Part shown: in pieces, positions 26,037 to 34,473 of the stretch
Layout: every line of letters starts with the position of its first letter
Position numbering within the stretch: the first letter of the stretch is position 1
Assembly: GCA_963663605.2 (NCBI GenBank)
Contig: CAXXVF010000002.1
Location: 2,666,001-2,730,000 of the forward strand
Reading direction: 5' to 3'
Source of the DNA: Sporobacter sp963663605
GTDB taxonomy: Bacteria; Bacillota; Clostridia; Oscillospirales; Oscillospiraceae
Length of the DNA: 64,000 nt
Program-made: the position numbers and the translations under genes
The notes under the pieces: generated by a model
Told to the model about the DNA's origin: nothing
The model's input: only the letters and a program-made list of their open reading frames with translations
Databases searched by the model: none

Positions 26037-26999
26037 ATGAACAGTATAAAAGACATCAAAAAAATCGCAGTTCTCGGCGCAGGGACAATGGGACCGGGTA
26101 TCGCGCAAATGTTTTCCATGGGTGGCTACGAGGTCACGATGTGGACTAGGCGCGAAGAGACGCGGGAGAAGGCCAAAGCCACACTGTATAAAAGCCTTCA
26201 GACTTTTGTCGAAGAGAATCTTTTGCCGGCCGACAAGTTGGAAGAGACTTACGCGCGCGTCAGTTTCGCTCTGACGATCGAGGAATGTGTCAAGGGAGCC
26301 GACTTTATCCAGGAGACCATCGTTGAGAACAAACAGGCAAAGTTAGACCTTTTTGCCGAGGTAGACAAACATGTCAGCGACGACTGCATCATCGCATCCA
26401 ACACCTCGGGACTCAACGTCTTTGAACTGGTCCCGGAAAGGCGTCTGCCTCAGATGGTTATCGCCCACTGGTATTCGCCCGCGCAGCTCATCCCGCTCGT
26501 GGAAGTCGTCAAGGGCGACAAAGCGCCGCAGGCTTATGCCGATATAACCGTTGAGCTTCTTGAAAAATGCGGCAAGACGGCCGTCTTAATGAAAAAATTT
26601 ATCCGCGGTTACATCGCCAACCGTATGCAGATGTGCCTTAATCAGGAGCTGTTTTATCTTCTGGACAACGGCTACTGCACGCCGGAAGATATCGATAAAG
26701 CCGTCAAGACGAGCTTCATCCCGCGCGCCGTCGTTTTGGGCCTGTGCAAACGCGCCGACTTCGGCGGACTGGACATGACCGCCAATAACTTCAAAAATAA
26801 AAGTTACTCGATGCCGCCGGAGGTTGATATGCCCAAGGCACTTGCAGAGCATATTGATAAGGGAGAACTGGGATTTAAAAGCGGCAAAGGCTTTTATAAC
26901 TATGAGGGCATCGACAAACAGGAGCTTTTGGCAAAACGCGACAAGCAGCTTTTCGAAGTATTCAAACTGGCAAACAAGTTTATGGAAGACCCTGTCTGA
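26037..26999 (+). CDS. 3-hydroxyacyl-CoA-dehydrogenase-like enzyme, probable 3-hydroxy-5-oxohexanoate dehydrogenase
   Basis: 320 residues, N-terminal Rossmann domain with GAGTMG at 14-19, then the helical C-terminal domain of the 3HCDH family. His144 in IAHWYSPAQ and Glu156 keep the catalytic dyad. In place of the usual HFFNP the motif reads HWYSP, which suggests a substrate other than a normal acyl-CoA. In the pathway it would oxidise 3-hydroxy-5-oxohexanoate to 3,5-dioxohexanoate (triacetate) with NAD. ATG at 26037 is six bases after GGGGG; an ATG at 26025 has no ribosome site. Confidence 0.8.
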   Translation: MNSIKDIKKIAVLGAGTMGPGIAQMFSMGGYEVTMWTRREETREKAKATLYKSLQTFVEENLLPADKLEETYARVSFALTIEECVKGADFIQETIVENKQAKLDLFAEVDKHVSDDCIIASNTSGLNVFELVPERRLPQMVIAHWYSPAQLIPLVEVVKGDKAPQAYADITVELLEKCGKTAVLMKKFIRGYIANRMQMCLNQELFYLLDNGYCTPEDIDKAVKTSFIPRAVVLGLCKRADFGGLDMTANNFKNKSYSMPPEVDMPKALAEHIDKGELGFKSGKGFYNYEGIDKQELLAKRDKQLFEVFKLANKFMEDPV

Positions 27000-27034
27000 C
27001 CATTAAATCAACAAGTTGAAAGGAATTTTATGTC

Positions 27035-27946
27035 ATGTCTAAGACGAATAAAGTAATCATCCAGGTCTGCCTGGCTGGAGCCGGCACTAAAAAGGATAAG
27101 GCCCCGACCGTTCCGTATACCCCTGAAGAACTCGCCGAGCAGATTGTTGAATGCGCGAAAGCCGGCGCTTCCATCGCCCACATCCATGTCCGTGAGGACA
27201 AGGAGGTAAACGGTGAGATGCAGATCGGCTATAAATCCATGAGCCTTCAGAAGTTTACGGCAGCCGTTGAACTGACCCGCGAAGCCTGCAAAAAAGCCGG
27301 CGTCGACATCCTCATAAACCTCACCACCTCCGGCGGCGAGTACGAAGACCATAAGCGCCTGCAGCACCTGGGTGCCCTGAAGCCGGAGATGTGCTCCTTC
27401 GACCCGAACACCCTCAACTGGGCCAATGCCTACATCTTTGAGAACAGCCCCCGCTTTTTGAACAAACTGGGCCAGGAAGTCGTCAAGCACGATATCAAGC
27501 CGGAGTTTGAAGTGTTTGACACCGGCCATATCGACAGCGTTATGTACTACGTCAACAAGCACAATATCCCGAAGCCCCCGCACATCCAGTTCATTATGGG
27601 TGTCGGCGGCTCCATGCCCGGCACTGCCGAAAACCTTGCGTTTCTCGCGGGCAAGCTTCCGGAGGGCGCCACATGGTCCGTTTCCGGTATCGGCAAAACG
27701 CATATGCCCATGCTGCTCGCCGGCCTGGCGCTCGGCTGCGACGGCCTGCGCGTCGGCCTTGAGGACAACATTTATTTCTCAAGGGGCGTTATTGCAACGA
27801 ATGTTCAGCTCGTAGAGCGCGCCGTGGAGATGTCCAAGCTGGCCGGACGCGAGATCGCGACTGCCGACGATGCCAGAGAGATCCTCGGCATCACGCGCAA
27901 CTGCCTGCGTGACGAAGTTACAGGTGAAGTCACTTACACTGAGTAA
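27035..27946 (+). CDS. BKACE-family enzyme, probable triacetate acetoacetate-lyase
   Basis: 303 residues of the beta-keto acid cleavage family (formerly DUF849), a TIM barrel with zinc held by His49 and His51 in HIHVRED and further His residues. These enzymes react a beta-keto acid with acetyl-CoA to give a CoA ester and acetoacetate. Here the expected reaction is triacetate plus acetyl-CoA to acetoacetyl-CoA plus acetoacetate. It lies 35 bp after the dehydrogenase. AAAGGA precedes the ATG. Family assignment is firm; triacetate as substrate follows from context. Confidence 0.82.
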   Translation: MSKTNKVIIQVCLAGAGTKKDKAPTVPYTPEELAEQIVECAKAGASIAHIHVREDKEVNGEMQIGYKSMSLQKFTAAVELTREACKKAGVDILINLTTSGGEYEDHKRLQHLGALKPEMCSFDPNTLNWANAYIFENSPRFLNKLGQEVVKHDIKPEFEVFDTGHIDSVMYYVNKHNIPKPPHIQFIMGVGGSMPGTAENLAFLAGKLPEGATWSVSGIGKTHMPMLLAGLALGCDGLRVGLEDNIYFSRGVIATNVQLVERAVEMSKLAGREIATADDAREILGITRNCLRDEVTGEVTYTE

Positions 27947-27963
27947 TACAGTAGAAACAGCTT

Positions 27964-28003
27964 CCGGGTATCCAGAGGATGTCCCATCCATCTGGATACC
28001 CGG
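27964..28003 (+). terminator. Hairpin between the BKACE gene and the symporter
   Basis: CCGGGTATCCAGA and TCTGGATACCCGG form a perfect 13-bp stem with a 14-nt loop; only a weak T-rich tail follows. Likely partial terminator or mRNA stabiliser. Confidence 0.55.
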
Positions 28004-28040
28004 TGCTTCTTGGCGGACTAATTAGGAGCATGATAAAGAA

Positions 28041-29441
28041 ATGAGCACAACGACAATTATCGGAATAGCCGTCACGCTTATTGTCTTTATCGGATTGAGC
28101 GTTTATGCCGGCACGCGCGTTAAAAATGCCGCCGATTTTGTATCAGGCGCCGGAAAAAGCAGCGCGTTTATTGTTGCCGGCACCATCATGGGTACGCTCG
28201 TCGGCGGCTCGTCCACCATCGGGACGGCGCAGCTTGCGTATACTTACGGTATGTCTGCCTGGTGGTTTACGCTCGGCGGCGGAATCGCGGCACTTATATT
28301 GGCGGTCGGTTTTATCAGGCCTTTCCGCGCCTCGGGGTCTACGACCCTCGTCGGAATTGTGGCCAAAGAATACGGGAAGACCACCGGCATGCTGGCGTCT
28401 GTCCTCTCCTCTGTCGGGATTTTTATTAACATTCTCTCACAACTGCTGTCGGCCGTCGCTGTCATTTTCGTCATTGCGCCGACCGTTGGCACCATACCGG
28501 CACTCATAATTGCCGCAGCTTTAATGATCGTTTACGTGACGCTTGGCGGTATCAAAGGCGCGGGTATGGTCGGTATTTTAAAACTTATATTGCTATATAT
28601 CACCGTTGTTTTCTGCGCCGTCTCCGTGCTTGTTTTAACAAGGGGACTTGGCGCTTTCCTTGAGCAGGTCAGTGCGCTCGGCAGAGACTTCGGACTTTTT
28701 TCACGCGGCTTCGGCGTTGATGCAGGCGCAGGCGCATCCCTGATCTTTGGCGTCCTGACGACCCAGACCTATGCGCAGGCCGTCATGTCCGGCAAAACCG
28801 ACCGTAAAGCGCGGACCGGCGCGCTCATCAGTACCCTTATGATCCCACCGGTCGGCATTGGCGGTATTTTGGTTGGCCTGTATATGCGTACGGTAAACGA
28901 CCCCGAAACAGCAGCGAATACGGCTGTTGCGATGACCCAGTTCATCGTTAAGCATGTTCCGCAGCTTTTAGGCGGCGTTATGCTCGCGACGCTACTATTT
29001 GCCGTCGTCGGTACGGGCGCGGGACTTGCTTTGGGTATCGGTACCATTATTAATAACGACATTGTTAATAAGCTGTCGAAAAATGCCGCTTCCGCAAAGA
29101 GAGATCTGGTTGCCTCTAGAACGATTATTGTCGGTGTGATGGTGCTCGGCGTCATCCTTGCCGCTGTTTTGGGGAAAACGGCTATACAGAACTTCGCATA
29201 TATGTCCATGGGGCTCAGAGGTGCCGTCATGTTCATGCCGCTCATGCTGGCGCTGTTTGCGAAAAACAGGGTCGACAAACGGTTCATACTGGCCTCTGTA
29301 GCCGGTGGACCGATCATTGTCTTGATCTTTGGCGTTTGGAGAGTTTTTACCTTTGACCCGCTATTTATCGGCCTGGCCTTTTGTTTGATCGTCTGTCTGG
29401 TCGGAATTATTACAGGCAGGAAGAAAGCCGGCAGGCTATAG
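28041..29441 (+). CDS. Sodium:solute symporter family transporter
   Basis: 466 residues, almost entirely hydrophobic, with 12-13 predicted membrane helices and the SSS-family N-terminal region (SGAGKSS, GTLVGGSSTIGTAQ). It lies last in the MerR-promoted block with AGGAG upstream of the start. The likely cargo is an aromatic such as gallate, pyrogallol or phloroglucinol, or an acid product; the sequence alone does not tell. A terminator follows. Confidence 0.85.
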   Translation: MSTTTIIGIAVTLIVFIGLSVYAGTRVKNAADFVSGAGKSSAFIVAGTIMGTLVGGSSTIGTAQLAYTYGMSAWWFTLGGGIAALILAVGFIRPFRASGSTTLVGIVAKEYGKTTGMLASVLSSVGIFINILSQLLSAVAVIFVIAPTVGTIPALIIAAALMIVYVTLGGIKGAGMVGILKLILLYITVVFCAVSVLVLTRGLGAFLEQVSALGRDFGLFSRGFGVDAGAGASLIFGVLTTQTYAQAVMSGKTDRKARTGALISTLMIPPVGIGGILVGLYMRTVNDPETAANTAVAMTQFIVKHVPQLLGGVMLATLLFAVVGTGAGLALGIGTIINNDIVNKLSKNAASAKRDLVASRTIIVGVMVLGVILAAVLGKTAIQNFAYMSMGLRGAVMFMPLMLALFAKNRVDKRFILASVAGGPIIVLIFGVWRVFTFDPLFIGLAFCLIVCLVGIITGRKKAGRL

Positions 29442-29467
29442 GATAAACACGCGAAAACTGAAGTAAA

Positions 29468-29518
29468 GCCGGGCGCTTCTTCGCCGTTCTAATCCCGGCG
29501 GAAAGGCGCCCGGTTTAT
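29468..29518 (+). terminator. Terminator after the symporter
   Basis: CCGGGCGC pairs with GCGCCCGG, with an additional inner CGCCG/CGGCG stem, then TTTATTA. Confidence 0.65.
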
Positions 29519-29596
29519 TACGGACGCGTAGCCCGGCGGTATTTGATAAGTACCCGTTATTGAGCTATAATACAATCCCGGAGGGGAGGTGCGGCT

Positions 29597-30502
29597 TTGA
29601 TTAATGAAGTCGCTATAAGATGCTTTTTAGCGCTTGCAAAAACGCTCAACTTCACGCAGGCGGCCAAGCTCATGTTTATGACGCAGCAATCGGTCAGTAA
29701 ATATATCGCGAAGCTTGAGGAGGATATAGGGTATAAACTGTTTATCCGGACGCATCATTATGTCATGCTGACGAAGGCAGGAGAACACTACCATGAACTG
29801 TTTGCCAAGTTTGAAGAGGATATGAAGAAAGTCACCGAGAAAACGAGGCAGTATTATAACACCATGTTCAATTCACTGCGGATCGGTTATCTGGAATGGC
29901 TGGATATCTCGCCTGAAATCAGCGTGGCGCTTAAAAACCTGAAAAAGCAAAATTCTGAGCTGCGCTATATCGGCGAACGGCACTCAGTGGCAAATCTGGG
30001 TGAACTGTTCATGGCCCGAAAGCTTGATATGATCATAACATACAACGAATTTGCCCCGAAAGGGCCGGGGATAAAAAAGACGAAGATTCTTGAAACACCG
30101 CTCATCCTGCTTGTGTCGCCGGATCACCCGGGCGTCAGTGAAGGTGCGACGATAGAGGCCTTCAGACGCGAACCCTTTATCAAGGTTGCTTCAAGCCATG
30201 AGTCCAATTCGGAAAGCCGCGTCAGAGCAAGGCGGCAGTGCCGTGAAATGGGCTTTACGCCGTCGGAGATCGTTATATCTCCAAATATCGAATCGGCATA
30301 TATGGCGGTGGAGTTCGGTCAGGGTGTAATGGTATCGACCATGCTCAGCCGGATGAGTATGCACAGCGAACTGCTGTGCTATCCGGTCGGGAAGGTTGAG
30401 GAATTGCAGTGTTTCTGGTATAAAGATCAGGAAAACCCAACTGTTGAGGCTTTTGCCTCGTTCCTGGAACAGACATATAAAAATAAAAACGGAGTTGTTT
30501 AA
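29597..30502 (+). CDS. LysR-family transcriptional regulator
   Basis: 301 residues. N-terminal helix-turn-helix (LNFTQAAKLMFMTQQSVSK around 17-35) and a substrate-binding domain of about 200 residues. TTG start, with GGAGGGGAGG ahead of it. It lies 6 bp upstream of mobB, so the two are probably one transcript. It could regulate the reverse-strand paralogs, the symporter or molybdenum genes; no operator pair was recognised. Effector unknown. Confidence 0.88.
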   Translation: MINEVAIRCFLALAKTLNFTQAAKLMFMTQQSVSKYIAKLEEDIGYKLFIRTHHYVMLTKAGEHYHELFAKFEEDMKKVTEKTRQYYNTMFNSLRIGYLEWLDISPEISVALKNLKKQNSELRYIGERHSVANLGELFMARKLDMIITYNEFAPKGPGIKKTKILETPLILLVSPDHPGVSEGATIEAFRREPFIKVASSHESNSESRVRARRQCREMGFTPSEIVISPNIESAYMAVEFGQGVMVSTMLSRMSMHSELLCYPVGKVEELQCFWYKDQENPTVEAFASFLEQTYKNKNGVV

Positions 30503-30508
30503 GCTGCG

Positions 30509-31006
30509 ATGAAAAAGAATGAAATACCTGTCTATTCCATTGTTGCCTTTTCAAATACGGGCAAAACGACGATGCTCGAAAGACTGATCCCGGAACTGAA
30601 ACGGCGTGGTTTAAAAACGGCGGTCATAAAGCATGACGCGCATGAATTCGAGATGGACAAGCCCGGGAAAGACAGCTGGCGGCTGTCGCAGGCCGGAGCG
30701 GTTGTAACGGTTGTTGCGTCCCAGACAAAGGCCGCTATTATAGAAAACCGGTTTATTCCTATAGACGAGCTCATAGCGCACATATCGGATGTAGACATCA
30801 TCCTTACGGAAGGCTATAAGCACGGCCCATGGCCAAAGATCGCGCTGCAGCGCGGCGGAAACGACAAACCGCTGCCGCTGAAGCCCGAAGATTGCCTTGC
30901 CGTTATGACCGATGTGCCGGTCGAGTCTGATAAAACGCCCGTCTTAGGTCTGGAGGATGTGTCCGAGTTGGCCGATATCATTATTGATGATATAAACAAA
31001 CAATAA
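30509..31006 (+). CDS. mobB: Molybdopterin-guanine dinucleotide biosynthesis adaptor
   Basis: 165-residue P-loop GTP-binding protein that assists MobA. The Walker A motif is FSNTGKTT at about 13-20; KHDAHEFEMDKPGKDS and LTEGYKHG are typical of MobB. It follows the LysR gene by 6 bp. With mobA at 4274 it brackets the molybdoenzyme cluster and fits the need to make bis-MGD for four large subunits. Confidence 0.92.
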   Translation: MKKNEIPVYSIVAFSNTGKTTMLERLIPELKRRGLKTAVIKHDAHEFEMDKPGKDSWRLSQAGAVVTVVASQTKAAIIENRFIPIDELIAHISDVDIILTEGYKHGPWPKIALQRGGNDKPLPLKPEDCLAVMTDVPVESDKTPVLGLEDVSELADIIIDDINKQ

Positions 31007-31020
31007 TATATGCCGCATAA

Positions 31021-31056
31021 AAAGACTGTTCCTGTTTCGTTTTACAGGGACAGTCT
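31021..31056. terminator. Bidirectional terminator between mobB and vanZ-like gene
   Basis: GACTGTTCCTGT pairs with ACAGGGACAGTC, flanked by A's on the left and TTTCTATTT on the right, between convergent genes. Confidence 0.8.
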
Positions 31057-31058
31057 TT

Positions 31059-31622
31059 CTATTTGGCGCGATAAGACTTCCGGCCTTTTCCATAGAACCG
31101 TTTAACTAAGGCGTGCACACAAAGGACAAATACCATGCCCGCCGTGCAGCCCGAAAAATCCAGCAGTATATCCCCGACCAGCGGGCCTCTTTCTGATAGA
31201 ATTTGCAGCGCTTCGTCCGCCATGGCTGCTGCGAGGCCGGCAAACAGCGCGTTCACGACGGATTGCGGGCGCAGCCGGCGCCGCAGCACACACAGCAGGG
31301 CGAACTCGCATCCCAGTGCCCCGAATTCAGAAATATGCGCGAGCTTGCGGACAAGATGTTCTGTTACATTGCCCGCACCAACGATGATTTCAACATACGG
31401 CGCAACATACTGCATAGCACTTTCGCTTTTAGCGCCTGACACGTCCTGACTTGCAAGCGAATTGCTCCATATGAATGCCAGCGTCAACAAGATAAGGACA
31501 AAAACAATGCCGGCAGCAGCCTTGCGCGCGTTTTTTCGGCAGCTTATTTTCATTGGAGTGCGTACTTTCTGTTTAGTGAAGTTATGAGATACCTCACATT
31601 TTGGCTGTTGGTGATTTTTCAT
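31059..31622 (-). CDS. VanZ-like membrane protein
   Basis: 187 residues, about four membrane helices; the VanZ-family segments RKLAHISEFGALG and DEALQ..SERGPLVGD are visible. Role unknown beyond the name (VanZ raises teicoplanin tolerance). The start at 31622 overlaps the stop of the upstream sugar dehydratase as ATGA, so translation is probably coupled; an internal Met at 31553 has no ribosome site. Its pairing with a sugar-nucleotide enzyme suggests cell-envelope work. Confidence 0.82.
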   Translation of the reverse strand: MKNHQQPKCEVSHNFTKQKVRTPMKISCRKNARKAAAGIVFVLILLTLAFIWSNSLASQDVSGAKSESAMQYVAPYVEIIVGAGNVTEHLVRKLAHISEFGALGCEFALLCVLRRRLRPQSVVNALFAGLAAAMADEALQILSERGPLVGDILLDFSGCTAGMVFVLCVHALVKRFYGKGRKSYRAK

Positions 31623-32698
31623 CCAAACTGCAGCGCGGGTAATGAGCGGTTGCTTTTAACCTTTCCCCAGGTTTCAAGTTCATCGCGTATATATTGCAGG
31701 GACAGAAGCTGTTCTTTGACCTGTTCGACGCTTAAAAGCTGCGTATTCCCAGAGTTGAATCCGGAAAGCATCGAACGGCTTTCATCGCTTAGGATAGTAT
31801 ACTTGTCATAATTCAGGTCGCGCTTATCCGCCGGGACGCGATAAAAGCTGCCCATATCCACAGCACGGGCGTACTCCTCGGCGGTCAGAAGCGTTTCACA
31901 GAGTTTTTCGCCGTGGCGGATACCGATGATCCGAATATCGCCGTCGGCACAAAACAGCTCCATTACGGCCTTAGCCAGCACGCCGATTGTACAGGCCGGG
32001 GCTTTTTGTACAAGGATATCACCGGACTCTGCGTTGCGAAACGCAAATACGACGAGATTAACGGCCTCATCCAGGGACATAATAAAACGTGTCATATTTG
32101 GATCGGTGACGGTCAGTGGTTTTCCGGCCTTTATTTGTTCAATGAACAGCGGGATTACGCTGCCGCGCGAGCACATGACATTCCCGTAGCGCGTGCAGCA
32201 CATAAGCGTTTTATACGGATCGATAATACGTGATTTGGCGACAACGACTTTTTCCATCATGGCTTTGCTGGTTCCCATGGCGTTTACCGGATAAGCCGCC
32301 TTGTCTGTTGAAAGACAGATGACTTTTTTGACACCGGCTTCTATGGCGGCCGTCAGCATGTTGTTCGTTCCCAGCACGTTGGTCTTGACGGCCTCCATTG
32401 GGAAGAACTCACAGGACGGCACCTGCTTCAAGGCCGCCGCGTGAAAAATATAATCGACGCCGCAAAGAACGCTATTAAGCGAGGCCGTGTCGCGAATGTC
32501 TCCGATATGGAATTTGATTTTGCCGCTGATCTCCGGGGTGAAACGCGCCTGATAAAAGTGGCGCAGTTCGTCCTGTTTTTTTTCGTCGCGCGAAAATATG
32601 CGGATTTCTTTAATATCCTGGGTAAGGAACCGGTCCAGCACAGCAATGCCAAACGAACCGGTCCCGCCGGTAATAAGAAGAATTTTGTCAGAAAACAT
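31619..32698 (-). CDS. CapE/FnlA-like UDP-sugar 4,6-dehydratase (polysaccharide biosynthesis)
   Basis: 359 residues of the extended SDR fold. GGTGSFG near residue 11 binds NAD. STDKA and YPVNAMGTSKAMMEK are typical of CapE/FnlA, which start L-fucosamine-type sugar synthesis from UDP-GlcNAc by 4,6-dehydration and 5-epimerisation. No other capsule genes are nearby except the coupled VanZ-like gene, so the pathway must continue elsewhere. GGAG lies before the ATG. A PseB-type flagellin-glycan dehydratase is a less likely alternative. Confidence 0.85.
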   Translation of the reverse strand: MFSDKILLITGGTGSFGIAVLDRFLTQDIKEIRIFSRDEKKQDELRHFYQARFTPEISGKIKFHIGDIRDTASLNSVLCGVDYIFHAAALKQVPSCEFFPMEAVKTNVLGTNNMLTAAIEAGVKKVICLSTDKAAYPVNAMGTSKAMMEKVVVAKSRIIDPYKTLMCCTRYGNVMCSRGSVIPLFIEQIKAGKPLTVTDPNMTRFIMSLDEAVNLVVFAFRNAESGDILVQKAPACTIGVLAKAVMELFCADGDIRIIGIRHGEKLCETLLTAEEYARAVDMGSFYRVPADKRDLNYDKYTILSDESRSMLSGFNSGNTQLLSVEQVKEQLLSLQYIRDELETWGKVKSNRSLPALQFG

Positions 32699-32955
32699 AA
32701 TGGCTCCGATTTTTCTCTATATAATGCTGCGCTCATTATCCGGGTTCGGGAAGGTTGCATCAAAACGGAAATGATAAATGAGCGACTTATTTGTTTGGCA
32801 GGATTGTTTATCGTCCGGATCGGCATATCTATACGATCCGACTATGCTATTTCTATGTTGCGGAATACAGTTGCGTGTCAAAATGTGCAAGCTGTCATTA
32901 CCTTCCGGATTAATGCCGGTGCCGGTTGGCAATATGAGGTAAACGGAAGGACGCT

Positions 32956-32984
32956 GAATAGTCAGAATAATACTGTGGATACTA
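32956..32984 (+). promoter_or_regulatory. Sigma-G-like promoter of spoVT
   Basis: GAATA and GATACTA are 17 bp apart, close to the forespore sigma-G pattern, and end about 29 bp before the spoVT start. In Bacillus spoVT is sigma-G dependent. The other 250 bases of the gap (32699-32955) show nothing convincing. Confidence 0.5.
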
Positions 32985-33012
32985 ATGCTGTAAAACAAGG
33001 GAGGGTCATAAC

Positions 33013-33552
33013 ATGAAAGCAACCGGAATAGTGCGCCGCATCGATGATCTCGGACGCGTTGTTATTCCTAAAGAGATCCGCCGTACCATGCGAATCCGCG
33101 AGGGAGACCCGCTGGAGATATATACCGAAAAAGACGGCGAAGTCATTTTTAAAAAGTATTCGCCCATGGGCGAGTGGTCGGAAAGCGCCAACCAAATCTG
33201 TGAAACGCTCTATAAAACCTCTGGCTGCTGTGCTGCCGTTGCAGACCGGGATACGTATATTTCCGCATGCGGCGTACCGAAAAGAGAACTGACCGACAAG
33301 CATATCTCGAGCGATCTTGAGCAGATCATGGAAGCGCGCCGTCTCTATCAGCGCAAAAGCGGCGAAAAAGGCCTGCCGGTTATAGACAGCGGGGACAAGT
33401 ACGTTATAGAAACAGCGGCGCCGATCATATCCGAAGGCGACGTGATGGGCTGCGTAATCTTCTTTTCCGAAGGCGACAAAGTACTGGGAGAAGTCGAGTA
33501 TAAGCTGGCACAGACTGTTGCGGGCTTTTTAGGAAGACAGATGGAAAGCTGA
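33013..33552 (+). CDS. spoVT: Stage V sporulation protein T
   Basis: Forespore transcription regulator, 179 residues as usual. The N-terminal AbrB/swapped-hairpin domain (GIVRRIDDLGRVVIPKEIR, residues 5-23) binds DNA. A C-terminal GAF domain covers about 55-178. AGGGAGGG lies before the ATG. It is one of the clearest signs that the host forms endospores. It has its own promoter and terminator. Confidence 0.95.
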   Translation: MKATGIVRRIDDLGRVVIPKEIRRTMRIREGDPLEIYTEKDGEVIFKKYSPMGEWSESANQICETLYKTSGCCAAVADRDTYISACGVPKRELTDKHISSDLEQIMEARRLYQRKSGEKGLPVIDSGDKYVIETAAPIISEGDVMGCVIFFSEGDKVLGEVEYKLAQTVAGFLGRQMES

Positions 33553-33575
33553 GTGTGCCGGATCCTCATCGAAAT

Positions 33576-33633
33576 AAAAAGCGGTTTCGTGCGCGAGGTT
33601 TCTAACCTTCATAAAGCGCCGGACCGCTTTTTT
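33576..33633 (+). terminator. Terminator after spoVT
   Basis: AAAAAGCGGT pairs with ACCGCTTTTTT across a 37-nt loop that can itself fold. Confidence 0.65.
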
Positions 33634-33785
33634 ATTACCGGACAGGATAAAATCAAAACGGCATATATCATATAAAGCCAAGACTTATAGACTTTTTTAG
33701 TCGTTATGATATAATTAAGCGAAGGCTGAATAATCGAAAATATATAAAAGTTTTTTTGGTTAAGCGGGTTGAAGGAGTTATAACT

Positions 33786-34463
33786 ATGATTTATTTTGTT
33801 GAAGACGACAACAGTATACGCGAACTCGTAATATACACGCTGAATAGTTCCGGGATGGAGGCCGTGGGTTTTGACAGACCGTCCGAATTCTGGCGGGCAA
33901 TGGGCACGGCGCTTCCCAACCTGGTTATTTTAGACATTATGCTTCCTGAGGAAGATGGCCTTGAGATTTTGAAGAAACTTCGGGGCGCGGTTTCCACAAA
34001 AAAACTGCCGATCATAATGCTGACGGCAAAAGGCAGCGAGTATGACAAAGTGGTCGGACTTAATTCCGGGGCCGACGACTACATCCCGAAGCCGTTCGGG
34101 ATGATAGAAATGATTGCCCGTATAAAAGCGCTTTTACGGCGTACGGATGAAAACGAGGCTCCTGCGGAGTATCAATTGGGAAACCTCTATGTCTGCTCTT
34201 CAAAACATGTCGTAAAAGTGGACGGTGAAAATGTGTCGTTGACGCTCAAGGAATTTGAAATGCTTTGCCTGTTGCTCGAAAACCACGATATCGTCCTCAC
34301 AAGGGATCAGATTCTCAACAGGGTATGGGGGTATTCCTTTGACGGCGAGAGCCGGACGGTGGACGTACATATCCGTACATTGCGTCAAAAACTTGGGGCA
34401 GCCGGTGAATACATTCAAACGGTTCGCGGCATAGGGTATAAGATCACAGAAGCCGCGGGATAA
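33786..34463 (+). CDS. OmpR/PhoB-type response regulator
   Basis: 225 residues. Receiver domain with the phosphorylated Asp50 in VILDIMLPEEDG and Lys in PKPF, then a winged-helix DNA-binding domain (SRTVDVHIRTLRQKLG). Start at 33786 behind GAAGGAG; the longer GTG frame has no site. It lies 10 bp ahead of the histidine kinase. The pair resembles PhoP/PhoR, but no phosphate genes are near. Confidence 0.92.
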   Translation: MIYFVEDDNSIRELVIYTLNSSGMEAVGFDRPSEFWRAMGTALPNLVILDIMLPEEDGLEILKKLRGAVSTKKLPIIMLTAKGSEYDKVVGLNSGADDYIPKPFGMIEMIARIKALLRRTDENEAPAEYQLGNLYVCSSKHVVKVDGENVSLTLKEFEMLCLLLENHDIVLTRDQILNRVWGYSFDGESRTVDVHIRTLRQKLGAAGEYIQTVRGIGYKITEAAG

Positions 34464-34473
34464 GGCGTCAAGT

